This document shows, piece after piece, positions 1 to 5,080 of a stretch of DNA of 5,509 nt. This stretch comes from an uncultured Eubacteriales bacterium (GTDB lineage Bacteria > Bacillota > Clostridia > Oscillospirales > CAG-272). Made by a program: the position numbers and the translations under genes. Below the pieces are notes generated by a model, which saw only the letters and a program-made list of their open reading frames with translations, was not told where the DNA came from and ran no database searches. Within the stretch, counting starts at the first letter, position 1. Each line of letters begins with the position of its first letter. Where the stretch lies: positions 1 through 5,509 of the forward strand of contig URMC01000096.1 in the NCBI GenBank assembly GCA_900548735.1. The letters run 5' to 3'.

Positions 1-144
1 GCATATTCGCACGAAAACGCGATGCAGATTATCCGGGAGGAAAAGGATTCCTTTAATCCGCTGGTTTTGGAATGTTTCTTTGAGCTGTCCGACGAGCTGG
101 CGAAACTGTACAAATCCTATTCCGGGGAGGGTGAGAAACAATGA
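1..144 (+). CDS. C-terminal fragment of a probable HD/HD-GYP-type response regulator (5' end outside window)
   Basis: Frame 1 is open from the first base to a TGA at 142-144 and encodes 47 residues, starting AYSHENAMQIIREEKD and containing FNPLVLECFFELSDEL. The pattern Y/W-S-x-E-x-A, then I-I-R-E, then F-N-P-x-x-L/V-x-x-F matches the end of HD-GYP and HD-type phosphohydrolase domains (typically HFDPxxVxxF). It also matches the end of the HD/GGDEF response regulators of anaerobic Firmicutes. The catalytic HD residues and any receiver domain would lie upstream, so enzymatic activity cannot be judged. Its stop overlaps the next start in an ATGA tetranucleotide, so it is almost certainly translationally coupled to the binding-protein gene and in the same operon. 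If it carries a receiver domain, it is the obvious final phosphoacceptor for the kinase and Hpt encoded downstream; that is inference. The family assignment rests on a short C-terminal stretch only. Confidence 0.6.
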   Translation, partial: AYSHENAMQIIREEKDSFNPLVLECFFELSDELAKLYKSYSGEGEKQ

Positions 145-971
145 AACGGCGGATTCTGAGGCTGACGGCGCTGATTCTCGCGCTGTTATTGACGGCGGTG
201 CCGCTCTCCTCCTGCCACCCGGCTTCCGATGGAGCGGGGGAAACGGAGCTGCCCGAGATTTTGGTAGGCAGTGATGAGTACGAGCCGTTTTTTTACGCCG
301 GCGAAGGCGACAGTTTTACCGGTTTTGACGTGGAGCTGGCTACCGAGGCGTTCCGGCGCATGGGGTATCGGGCAAAATTTGTCAAGATCAAGTGGACGAG
401 AAAAGACGTGCTTTTGAAAGACGGCACGATAGACTGCCTGTGGGGGTGCTTTTCGATGACCGGGCGGGAGAATAACTACACCTGGGCGGGGCCGTATCTG
501 AACAGCCGACAGGTGGTTGTGGTGCCCGCAGAGAGCGGTATTTACACACTGGCAGACCTTGCGGACAAGCGCGTTGCCGTGCAGGCGACCTCCAAGCCGG
601 ACGAGATTTTTTCCGCCGGCACCGACCCGCGCATCCCGAAAATAAAAAACCTCTATTGTTTCCCCACCGACGACAATGTCTTTGCGGCACTGCGCAAAGG
701 ATACGTGGACGCCGTTGCCGGGCACGACGCTGCGCTGGAGAACCGAATAAAAGAATATCCGGCGGGTTCCTACCGGATATTGGAGGAGAATCTGCTGAAG
801 GTGCAACTCGGCGTGGCGTTTGCCAAGGGCACACACGAAGAACTGGCGCAAAAACTGACAGCGACCTTTGCGGAACTGATTGCGGATGGTTTTGTGGAGA
901 CGCTGTTGGGAAAGTACGGTATGAACGCAGCGGAGTCACTGACGGGGATCAAGGGCTATGGAAAAGAATAA
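141..971 (+). CDS. Solute-binding lipoprotein, amino-acid type (SBP_bac_3 family), probably a sensor component
   Basis: This 276-residue protein has a type II signal peptide: basic MKRR, a hydrophobic run at residues 8-21, and lipobox LSSC with the lipidated cysteine at 25. It is therefore predicted to be anchored on the outer face of the membrane. The mature part is a full-length periplasmic-binding-protein type II fold. GFDVELATEAFRRMGY (61-76) is the family signature. Arg123 in NSRQVVVV sits where amino-acid-binding members contact the ligand carboxylate. DAVAGHDAAL (190-199) carries the Asp that usually contacts the ligand amine. IDCLWGCFSMTGRE (97-110) holds two cysteines, C99 and C103. 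The start has GGGGAGG at 124-130, ten bases upstream. The gene overlaps its upstream neighbour by ATGA and the kinase gene by 14 bases. No permease or ATPase gene is present in the window, so a role presenting a ligand to the kinase is more likely than uptake. The ligand is not determinable; an amino acid or similar is plausible. Confidence 0.85.
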   Translation: MKRRILRLTALILALLLTAVPLSSCHPASDGAGETELPEILVGSDEYEPFFYAGEGDSFTGFDVELATEAFRRMGYRAKFVKIKWTRKDVLLKDGTIDCLWGCFSMTGRENNYTWAGPYLNSRQVVVVPAESGIYTLADLADKRVAVQATSKPDEIFSAGTDPRIPKIKNLYCFPTDDNVFAALRKGYVDAVAGHDAALENRIKEYPAGSYRILEENLLKVQLGVAFAKGTHEELAQKLTATFAELIADGFVETLLGKYGMNAAESLTGIKGYGKE

Positions 972-3117
972 CGCAAACAAAACGGTATTGATCGGGCTGT
1001 CGGTGGCGCTGGCGGTATTTGGCGTGGTGGCACTTTACCTGATTTATTCCATCTTCACCGTGCACAACAGGGCAGAAGCCAAGGCGGAAATGCAAAAGAT
1101 GATCGGTTATATCTCGCGCCAGTGCGTCCGGTATGACGATATTTATTCCGAAAGCGAGACCAAAAGCCTGATGGCGATGATCGATAAAATCAATCTGATC
1201 CGCCGGGATCTGAGTACCACGCATGAGGAGGACACCGCTGACGCGTTGGCGGAGTACGTGCAGTATCATCGCCTGACCGGGATTATCGTGATGAACACTG
1301 CCACCGGCGAAACGACTTATAACTGCGAAGACGGGCTGACCCCGGCGGATTGGCATGAGATTCTGGCACGTTTTTCCACCGCTCTCGGCAATCGGCAAAA
1401 ATGCTACGCAGAGCGCCTTGCCGGGGCAAACGGATGTTATTATGACTACGTAATGGCGGCATTGCCGGATCGTGACGGCGTGATTTTCGGTTATCTGAAA
1501 CAGGACGCCAAGACCGCCGTGGGCACCTCTATGTCCGTTTCTACCCTTTTGGAGGATTTTGAGGTTTCCTCCATCAACATCATTGTGACCGACGGCGCCA
1601 ACATCGTTGCGGCTACTACGCCGGGGCTTACGGGGCAGCCTGTTGGGGGGTGCAGCGTTGTGAAAGCCATCCGCACGGCTCTCGGCACGGCTCCCGGCAC
1701 GGAGAAAATGGTGCGTTTTACGGATTCCGGCAATAAGTATTATGCCATGCGCGGGCGCACCAAAGGATATTATGTTTATACTTATCTGACCGAAAAAGAG
1801 GTCTTTACCGAGCGCAAGCTAGCGCTGGCATATCTGTCGGTGGTGTACGCGCTTCTGATCGGCGCGGTATTTTTGGTGTACAACAGGGCGGTCAGCGCCA
1901 AGGAAAAAGAAAGGCGTAAGAGCGAGGAAATCTATATCGCCGAAAGAGAGCGGCTCGCCGGGGAGGCAATGCGCGCCAATGAGGCGAAAACCGACTTTCT
2001 GCGTCGTATGAGCCACGACATCCGCACTCCGATCAACGGTATTCAGGGGTTAATCCGGATCGGCAATTATTACGCGGATGACCCGGATAAGCAACGGTAT
2101 TGTCGTGAAAAGGCGATGGAGACCTCCGGGTATCTGCTGGATCTGGTCAACGATATTCTGGATATGAGCAAGTTGGATTCCGGCGAGATGATGTGGCGGG
2201 ATGAAAGTTTCAATATGGAGACCCTGCTCTCCGAGGTGGTCTCGATGATGAGTTATCAGGCGGCGGAGCACGGTATTATGCTGCGCTATGAGCCGGGGGA
2301 GTTTCTCACCCCGCAGGTATACGGCGGGAAGATGCCTTTCAAACGCATTTGCGTCAACCTGCTGAGCAATGCGGTCAAATATAACAAGAACGGCGGCAGC
2401 ATCACATTTTCGGCAAGGCAGTTGCCTTTCGGAGAGGACGCGCGCCGCGCCGTATTTGAAATTGTCTGCCGCGATACCGGGATCGGGATGAGCGAGGAGT
2501 TTCAGAAACGGATGTATGAGCCGTTTGCCCAGGAGAATGTTTCCTGTAAATCCTCTTACGGCGGCACGGGGCTGGGGCTTGCCATCGTCAAGCGGCTGAC
2601 AGACCGTATGAGCGGCGAAATCTCGGCGCACAGCGTGCAGGGAGAGGGAACCGAATTTACCCTGAAACTGCCGTTTCTGACCGATACGGCGCCGGCAGAT
2701 ACGGGCGCAACTTCGGCAGATCCCGGCACAAAGGAGCTGGATGGCGTAAAAATTCTGCTGGTGGAAGACAATACCCTGAATACGGAAATTGCGGAATTTA
2801 TGCTGACCACCGCGGGCGCTACCGTGGTCAAGGCGACCAACGGGGAGGAAGCGGTAAAGATTTTTGCCGCCAGCAAACCCGACACAATCCGCGTGATCCT
2901 GATGGATGTAATGATGCCGGTAATGGACGGGCTTCAGGCAACCAGAGCTATCCGCACGCTGAACAGGGCAGATGCGCTCCGCGTGCCGATCATCGCCATG
3001 ACCGCCAACGCTTATGACGACGATGTGGAGCGGGCATTGGAGGCGGGAATGAATGAGTACATTGCCAAACCGGTGGAAATGCGCAAGCTGATCGACACCG
3101 TGAAAAAGGTTCTTTAG
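958..3117 (+). CDS. Membrane-bound hybrid sensor histidine kinase (sensor-HisKA-HATPase-REC)
   Basis: This 719-residue protein has a membrane segment at about 10-33 and another at about 288-308. They flank a roughly 250-residue external domain whose patterns (DGVIFGYL near 173-180; IIVTDGANIVAAT then GLTGQPV at 208-229) resemble a double Cache sensor. HisKA has H-box FLRRMSHDIRTPINGI with phospho-acceptor His353. The ATPase domain shows the N-box NLLSNAVKYN (467-476), DTGIGM (506-511), YEPFAQ (520-525) and GGTGLGLAIV (535-544). An Ala/Thr-rich linker (about 575-595) leads to a receiver domain with acidic pair E603/D604, phospho-acceptor Asp650 in ILMDVMMPVMDG, Thr682 and Lys704. All catalytic residues are present. 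The start overlaps the binding-protein gene by 14 bases; GGGGA at 944-948 lies nine bases upstream of the ATG, inside that gene. The protein has no internal Hpt; one is encoded immediately downstream. The stimulus is unknown. Confidence 0.95.
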   Translation: MEKNNANKTVLIGLSVALAVFGVVALYLIYSIFTVHNRAEAKAEMQKMIGYISRQCVRYDDIYSESETKSLMAMIDKINLIRRDLSTTHEEDTADALAEYVQYHRLTGIIVMNTATGETTYNCEDGLTPADWHEILARFSTALGNRQKCYAERLAGANGCYYDYVMAALPDRDGVIFGYLKQDAKTAVGTSMSVSTLLEDFEVSSINIIVTDGANIVAATTPGLTGQPVGGCSVVKAIRTALGTAPGTEKMVRFTDSGNKYYAMRGRTKGYYVYTYLTEKEVFTERKLALAYLSVVYALLIGAVFLVYNRAVSAKEKERRKSEEIYIAERERLAGEAMRANEAKTDFLRRMSHDIRTPINGIQGLIRIGNYYADDPDKQRYCREKAMETSGYLLDLVNDILDMSKLDSGEMMWRDESFNMETLLSEVVSMMSYQAAEHGIMLRYEPGEFLTPQVYGGKMPFKRICVNLLSNAVKYNKNGGSITFSARQLPFGEDARRAVFEIVCRDTGIGMSEEFQKRMYEPFAQENVSCKSSYGGTGLGLAIVKRLTDRMSGEISAHSVQGEGTEFTLKLPFLTDTAPADTGATSADPGTKELDGVKILLVEDNTLNTEIAEFMLTTAGATVVKATNGEEAVKIFAASKPDTIRVILMDVMMPVMDGLQATRAIRTLNRADALRVPIIAMTANAYDDDVERALEAGMNEYIAKPVEMRKLIDTVKKVL

Positions 3118-3122
3118 CAGAT

Positions 3123-3127
3123 GGGAG
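3123..3127 (+). promoter_or_regulatory. Ribosome binding site supporting a GTG start
   Basis: GGGAG lies seven bases before GTG at 3135. An ATG at 3121 is in another frame and reaches a stop after five codons. No other in-frame start lies close upstream, so the GTG is the best start for the Hpt gene. Confidence 0.7.
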
Positions 3128-3134
3128 AGAGATT

Positions 3135-3488
3135 GTGAATATCAGAGAGTTTTATAAAGAGATCGGCTCGGACTATAGGGAAGTGGAAAAGCGTTTCGGC
3201 GCGGAAGCGCTGGTGACCCGTTTTGTATCCAAATTTACAGGTGACCCCACGTTCGGGCAGCTGGAAGCGGCATTTGCCGCAGGGGATCAGCCGGGGGCGT
3301 TCCGTGCGGCGCATACCCTCAAGGGTGTGAGCAGTAATCTCGGCTTCGGCAGGCTGTGGCAGACCTCCTCGGAGCTGACCGAGTATCTGCGCCCCGGCAA
3401 CGCGCCGGAAGGCGGCAGGGAGCTGTTTGAGGCAGTGCGGGAAGAGTACGGCGCGGTATTGCGGGCGCTGAAGAATCTGACTGTCTGA
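3135..3488 (+). CDS. Free-standing Hpt (histidine phosphotransfer) protein
   Basis: This 117-residue, all-helical-looking protein consists essentially of one Hpt domain. The diagnostic motif AAHTLKGVSSNLGFGRL (58-74) carries the phospho-accepting His60, followed by the Lys-Gly and the Ser/Asn-Leu-Gly pattern of the family. It has no transmembrane or kinase segment, so it is a cytoplasmic phosphate shuttle. Hpt proteins take phosphate from a receiver aspartate (here most likely Asp650 of the hybrid kinase) and pass it to a response regulator. Its position 17 bases after the kinase stop, and the kinase's lack of its own Hpt, strongly suggest that pairing. The target regulator is not fully in the window; the truncated gene at the left edge is the best candidate. 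Translation starts at GTG. The gene is the last of the operon, followed by a hairpin and then a terminator. Confidence 0.92.
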   Translation: MNIREFYKEIGSDYREVEKRFGAEALVTRFVSKFTGDPTFGQLEAAFAAGDQPGAFRAAHTLKGVSSNLGFGRLWQTSSELTEYLRPGNAPEGGRELFEAVREEYGAVLRALKNLTV

Positions 3489-3501
3489 CCGTTTTTTTGC
3501 A

Positions 3502-3539
3502 ACGGATTGCGGCGGGCAGGTCTGCCCGCCGCAATCCGT
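3502..3539. repeat. 18-bp perfect inverted repeat, GC-rich, without U-tract
   Basis: The arm ACGGATTGCGGCGGGCAG (3502-3519) is exactly reverse-complemented at 3522-3539, with only GT between. It would form a very stable RNA hairpin on either strand (realistically with a 4-6 nt loop). No T-run follows it on either strand. A run of seven T lies at 3492-3498, before the hairpin on the + strand. It lies just after the Hpt stop and 17 bases before the bidirectional terminator. It may stabilise the 3' end of the operon mRNA or be a copy of a dispersed palindromic repeat; the sequence alone cannot decide. Confidence 0.8.
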
Positions 3540-3555
3540 CTCTGTCCGGAAAAGC

Positions 3556-3587
3556 AAAAAAGCAGGCACATCGTGCCTGCTTTTTTT
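3556..3587. terminator. Bidirectional intrinsic terminator between convergent operons
   Basis: The stem GCAGGCAC (3562-3569) pairs with GTGCCTGC (3573-3580) around an ATC loop. It is flanked by six A (3556-3561) and seven T (3581-3587). The T-run gives a U-tract for + strand transcripts from the signalling operon. The A-run gives one for - strand transcripts from rpsF-ssb-rpsR. It lies about 70 bases after the Hpt stop and 13 bases beyond the rpsR stop, as expected for a terminator shared by convergent genes. Confidence 0.93.
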
Positions 3588-3600
3588 GTGTTGCCGGAAA

Positions 3601-3855
3601 TCAGTCGGTCACGTAGGGCAGCAGAGCCACCTGACGTGAACGCTTGATTGCGGTGTTCAGCTCGCGCTGGTGCTTTGCGCACGTGCCGGAAATCCGGCGG
3701 GGCAGAATCTTGCCGCGCTCGCTGATGAACTTTTTCAGTTTTGCGGTATCCTTGTAGTCGATGAACGCCACCTTATCCGCGCAGAAAATGCAAACCTTTT
3801 TTCTCTTGCGGTTCATCGGGCGAGCCGGACGTACAGCGTTTTCAGTTCTATCCAT
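3601..3855 (-). CDS. rpsR: 30S ribosomal protein S18, cysteine-containing (zinc-type) form
   Basis: This 84-residue, strongly basic protein is the usual length for S18. S18 binds 16S rRNA as a heterodimer with S6 in the platform of the small subunit. The conserved core is evident: IDYKD (32-36), LKKFISERGKILPRRISGTCAKHQR (40-64) and AIKRSRQVALLPY (69-81). Cysteines at 22 and 25 (CIFC) plus Cys59 and His62 (CAKH) form a plausible zinc site, so this is the C+ variant rather than the cysteine-free paralogue some bacteria keep. The ATG has AGGAGGA ten bases upstream (3866-3872). It is the last gene of the rpsF-ssb-rpsR operon, 35 bases after ssb, and runs into the bidirectional terminator. Confidence 0.97.
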   Translation of the reverse strand: MDRTENAVRPARPMNRKRKKVCIFCADKVAFIDYKDTAKLKKFISERGKILPRRISGTCAKHQRELNTAIKRSRQVALLPYVTD

Positions 3856-3890
3856 GGTTACGAAATCCTCCTTTTGATTTTTGTGACCTG

Positions 3891-4364
3891 TCAGAAGGGC
3901 AGGTCGTCATCCGTCTTCAGCTCCTCAAAGTTCGGCGCGCTTGCCGCGGGAGTAGAGAAGGACGGTGCGTTATACGCATCGGGCGTATAGCTCTGTGTGC
4001 CACCGGCGGGTGACTCGTTCCGGCTGTCCACAAACATGGCGTCATCTACCACGACCTCGGTCGCATAGCGGTTTTCGCCGTTTTTGTCTTGCCATCTGCG
4101 GGTCTGAATCGACCCGGTGACGCAGAGTGCGGAACCTTTTTTGAAATACTTGGAAATAAACTCAGCCGTCTGCCGCCAGGCAACCACGCTGATAAAATCA
4201 GCGGCTTGTCCGCCCTGGCTTGCGTCGGCGGTTTTGGATTGAAATCTGCGATTGACTGCCAGTGTAAAAGACACAACCGGAAGCCCGCTTGTGGTCTGCT
4301 TCAGCTCCGGATCGGCGGTCAGACGGCCGCAGAGAATTACTTTGTTGAGATTCAGACTTGACAT
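3891..4364 (-). CDS. ssb: Single-stranded DNA-binding protein
   Basis: This 157-residue bacterial SSB coats single-stranded DNA during replication, recombination and repair. The N-terminal OB fold (about 1-113) starts with LNKVILCGRLTADPELKQT and carries FTLAVNR, DFISVVAWRQTAEFISKYFKKG and the aromatic residues W63 and W91 used in base stacking. A flexible Gly/Ser/Pro/Ala-rich linker (about 115-148) leads to the acidic tip DDDLPF, which recruits partner proteins. The ATG has AGGAGG eight bases upstream (4373-4378). Placement between rpsF and rpsR is the conserved Firmicutes arrangement, with 27 bases to rpsF and 35 to rpsR. Length and organisation are normal. Confidence 0.97.
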   Translation of the reverse strand: MSSLNLNKVILCGRLTADPELKQTTSGLPVVSFTLAVNRRFQSKTADASQGGQAADFISVVAWRQTAEFISKYFKKGSALCVTGSIQTRRWQDKNGENRYATEVVVDDAMFVDSRNESPAGGTQSYTPDAYNAPSFSTPAASAPNFEELKTDDDLPF

Positions 4365-4391
4365 ATCAAACGCCTCCTCTTCCTTGATTTC

Positions 4392-4823
4392 TTATTCCGA
4401 AACGGTTTCGGTTGCTGCTTCCGCGGCAACTTCTTCCGCGGCAGGAGCTTCTTCGGCTTCCGCTACGGGTGCCTCTTCGGCAACCGGTGCTTCCTCAGCG
4501 GGCGCCTCAACTGCCTTTGCAACAGCCTCGTACTCCAGCTTCAGCACCATGGAGCGCATCACGGTCTCGTCAATGTTGAACAGACGCTCCAGCTCCGTGG
4601 GGAACGCAGGCTCTGCCTTGAACGTGACCACCGTGTAGTAGCCCTCCGGCTGATCGTTGATCGGGTAAGCAAGACGACGCTTGCCCCAATCGGACACTTC
4701 AACGATCTCCGCGTTCTTTGCAATGATGTCGGTAAATTTGGACACCGTTGCTTTTGCCGCTTCTTCGCCGCCCGTTACATCAACGATAAACAGGGTTTCG
4801 TAAGAATTGATAACCTTTTCCAT
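4392..4823 (-). CDS. rpsF: 30S ribosomal protein S6 with acidic Ala/Glu-rich C-terminal tail
   Basis: S6 pairs with S18 on the central domain of 16S rRNA. The S6 core fills residues 1 to about 100: YETLFIVDV near the N-terminus, SDWGKRRLAYPI (44-55), EGYYTVVTFKA (60-70) and the segment ERLFNIDETVMRSMVLK. The rest (about 102-143) is a low-complexity tail of Ala, Glu, Pro and Val with repeated EEAP and PVAE units. It makes the protein longer than typical S6 of about 95-100 residues. Acidic extensions also occur in some other S6 proteins (E. coli S6 receives added glutamates), but this one is genetically encoded. The ATG has AGGGAGGT seven bases upstream (4831-4838). It is the first gene of the operon, behind a roughly 100-nt leader and a consensus promoter. 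Confidence 0.97.
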   Translation of the reverse strand: MEKVINSYETLFIVDVTGGEEAAKATVSKFTDIIAKNAEIVEVSDWGKRRLAYPINDQPEGYYTVVTFKAEPAFPTELERLFNIDETVMRSMVLKLEYEAVAKAVEAPAEEAPVAEEAPVAEAEEAPAAEEVAAEAATETVSE

Positions 4824-4923
4824 ATTTTACACCTCCCTATGGACGTTAGACCGCGGACATGAAAATTTACCCGCGGTAAGGAGACGGCGCCCCACCGGTT
4901 TGCATGGCGGAATGCCGCATCAA
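4824..4923 (-). promoter_or_regulatory. Structured 5' leader of rpsF, candidate S6:S18 autoregulatory RNA
   Basis: About 100 nt lie between the predicted transcription start (about 4923) and the rpsF ATG. Read on the - strand, the leader holds a first hairpin, ATGCGG with CCGCCAT (4904-4920, one bulged C). A stronger second hairpin has seven-base arms ACCGCGG and CCGCGGT (4871-4877 and 4850-4856) around an AT-rich loop. TCTCC at 4880-4884 could pair with the GGAGG of the ribosome binding site, enclosing the second hairpin. Leaders upstream of rpsF in many bacteria bind the S6:S18 complex through CCG-containing elements that mimic 16S rRNA. Several CCG triplets are present here, but I could not fit the published consensus by eye. 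The hairpins are seen; the regulatory role is inference. Confidence 0.5.
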
Positions 4924-4929
4924 TTAAGC

Positions 4930-4958
4930 ATTATACTATATCTTTTTTTGTTTGTCAA
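4930..4958 (-). promoter_or_regulatory. Sigma-A promoter of the rpsF-ssb-rpsR operon
   Basis: On the - strand there is a perfect -35 box TTGACA (4953-4958), a 17-base A-rich spacer (4936-4952) and a perfect -10 box TATAAT (4930-4935). Transcription should start near 4923. Every feature matches the consensus, as expected for a ribosomal protein operon. AT-rich DNA upstream (about 4965-5012) could act as an UP element. Confidence 0.93.
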
Positions 4959-5012
4959 GCGGAGTGTGAAAAATTTACAATTATAAAAAATGAAAATAAA
5001 ACAAAAAAGCTC

Positions 5013-5041
5013 TTGACAAACGGGGCGCGGCGTGGTATACT
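5013..5041 (+). promoter_or_regulatory. Sigma-A promoter of ylxM-ffh
   Basis: A perfect -35 TTGACA (5013-5018), a 17-base GC-rich spacer and -10 TATACT (5036-5041) are present. A TG at 5033-5034 gives an extended -10 (TGG before the box). Transcription should start near 5048, about 33 bases before the ylxM ATG. An A/T-rich tract directly upstream (about 4971-5010) is a plausible UP element. The promoter is divergent from the rpsF promoter. Confidence 0.9.
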
Positions 5042-5068
5042 CTGTAAAGGATTTTGCTTTACAGGGGC

Positions 5069-5073
5069 GGAGG
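5069..5073 (+). promoter_or_regulatory. Ribosome binding site deciding the ylxM start
   Basis: GGAGG lies seven bases before ATG at 5081. An in-frame TTG at 5054 is only a few bases from the predicted transcription start and has no ribosome binding site, so it is not the start. Confidence 0.85.
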
Positions 5074-5080
5074 AAACGGA

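Noticed and set aside
186..939. Long - strand reading frames (186-851 and 388-939)
   Set aside because: They are antisense to the well-supported binding-protein gene, show no recognisable family, and have arginine/proline-rich shadow composition.
2050..2885. Reading frames antisense to the kinase (2050-2631, 2556-2885)
   Set aside because: They lie opposite conserved kinase domains, with no ribosome binding site or recognisable domain.
3492..3498. T-run after the Hpt stop as a terminator
   Set aside because: No stable hairpin precedes it; the genuine terminator is at 3556-3587.
3114..3682. Overlapping - strand reading frames across the Hpt gene and terminator
   Set aside because: They cross the terminator and the 18-bp palindrome and oppose a convincing Hpt gene; no family is recognised.
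4395..4520. Repetitive GC-rich stretch as a CRISPR or tandem-repeat array
   Set aside because: The repeats are short, imperfect codon-level repeats in frame within rpsF, with no spacers.
4252..4638. + strand frame rich in Ser/Ala opposite rpsF and ssb
   Set aside because: It is the complement of the Ala/Glu tail of S6; its low-complexity Ser/Ala composition is a shadow effect.
5054..5080. TTG start giving a longer YlxM
   Set aside because: It sits almost at the predicted transcription start without a ribosome binding site; the ATG at 5081 has GGAGG at ideal spacing.
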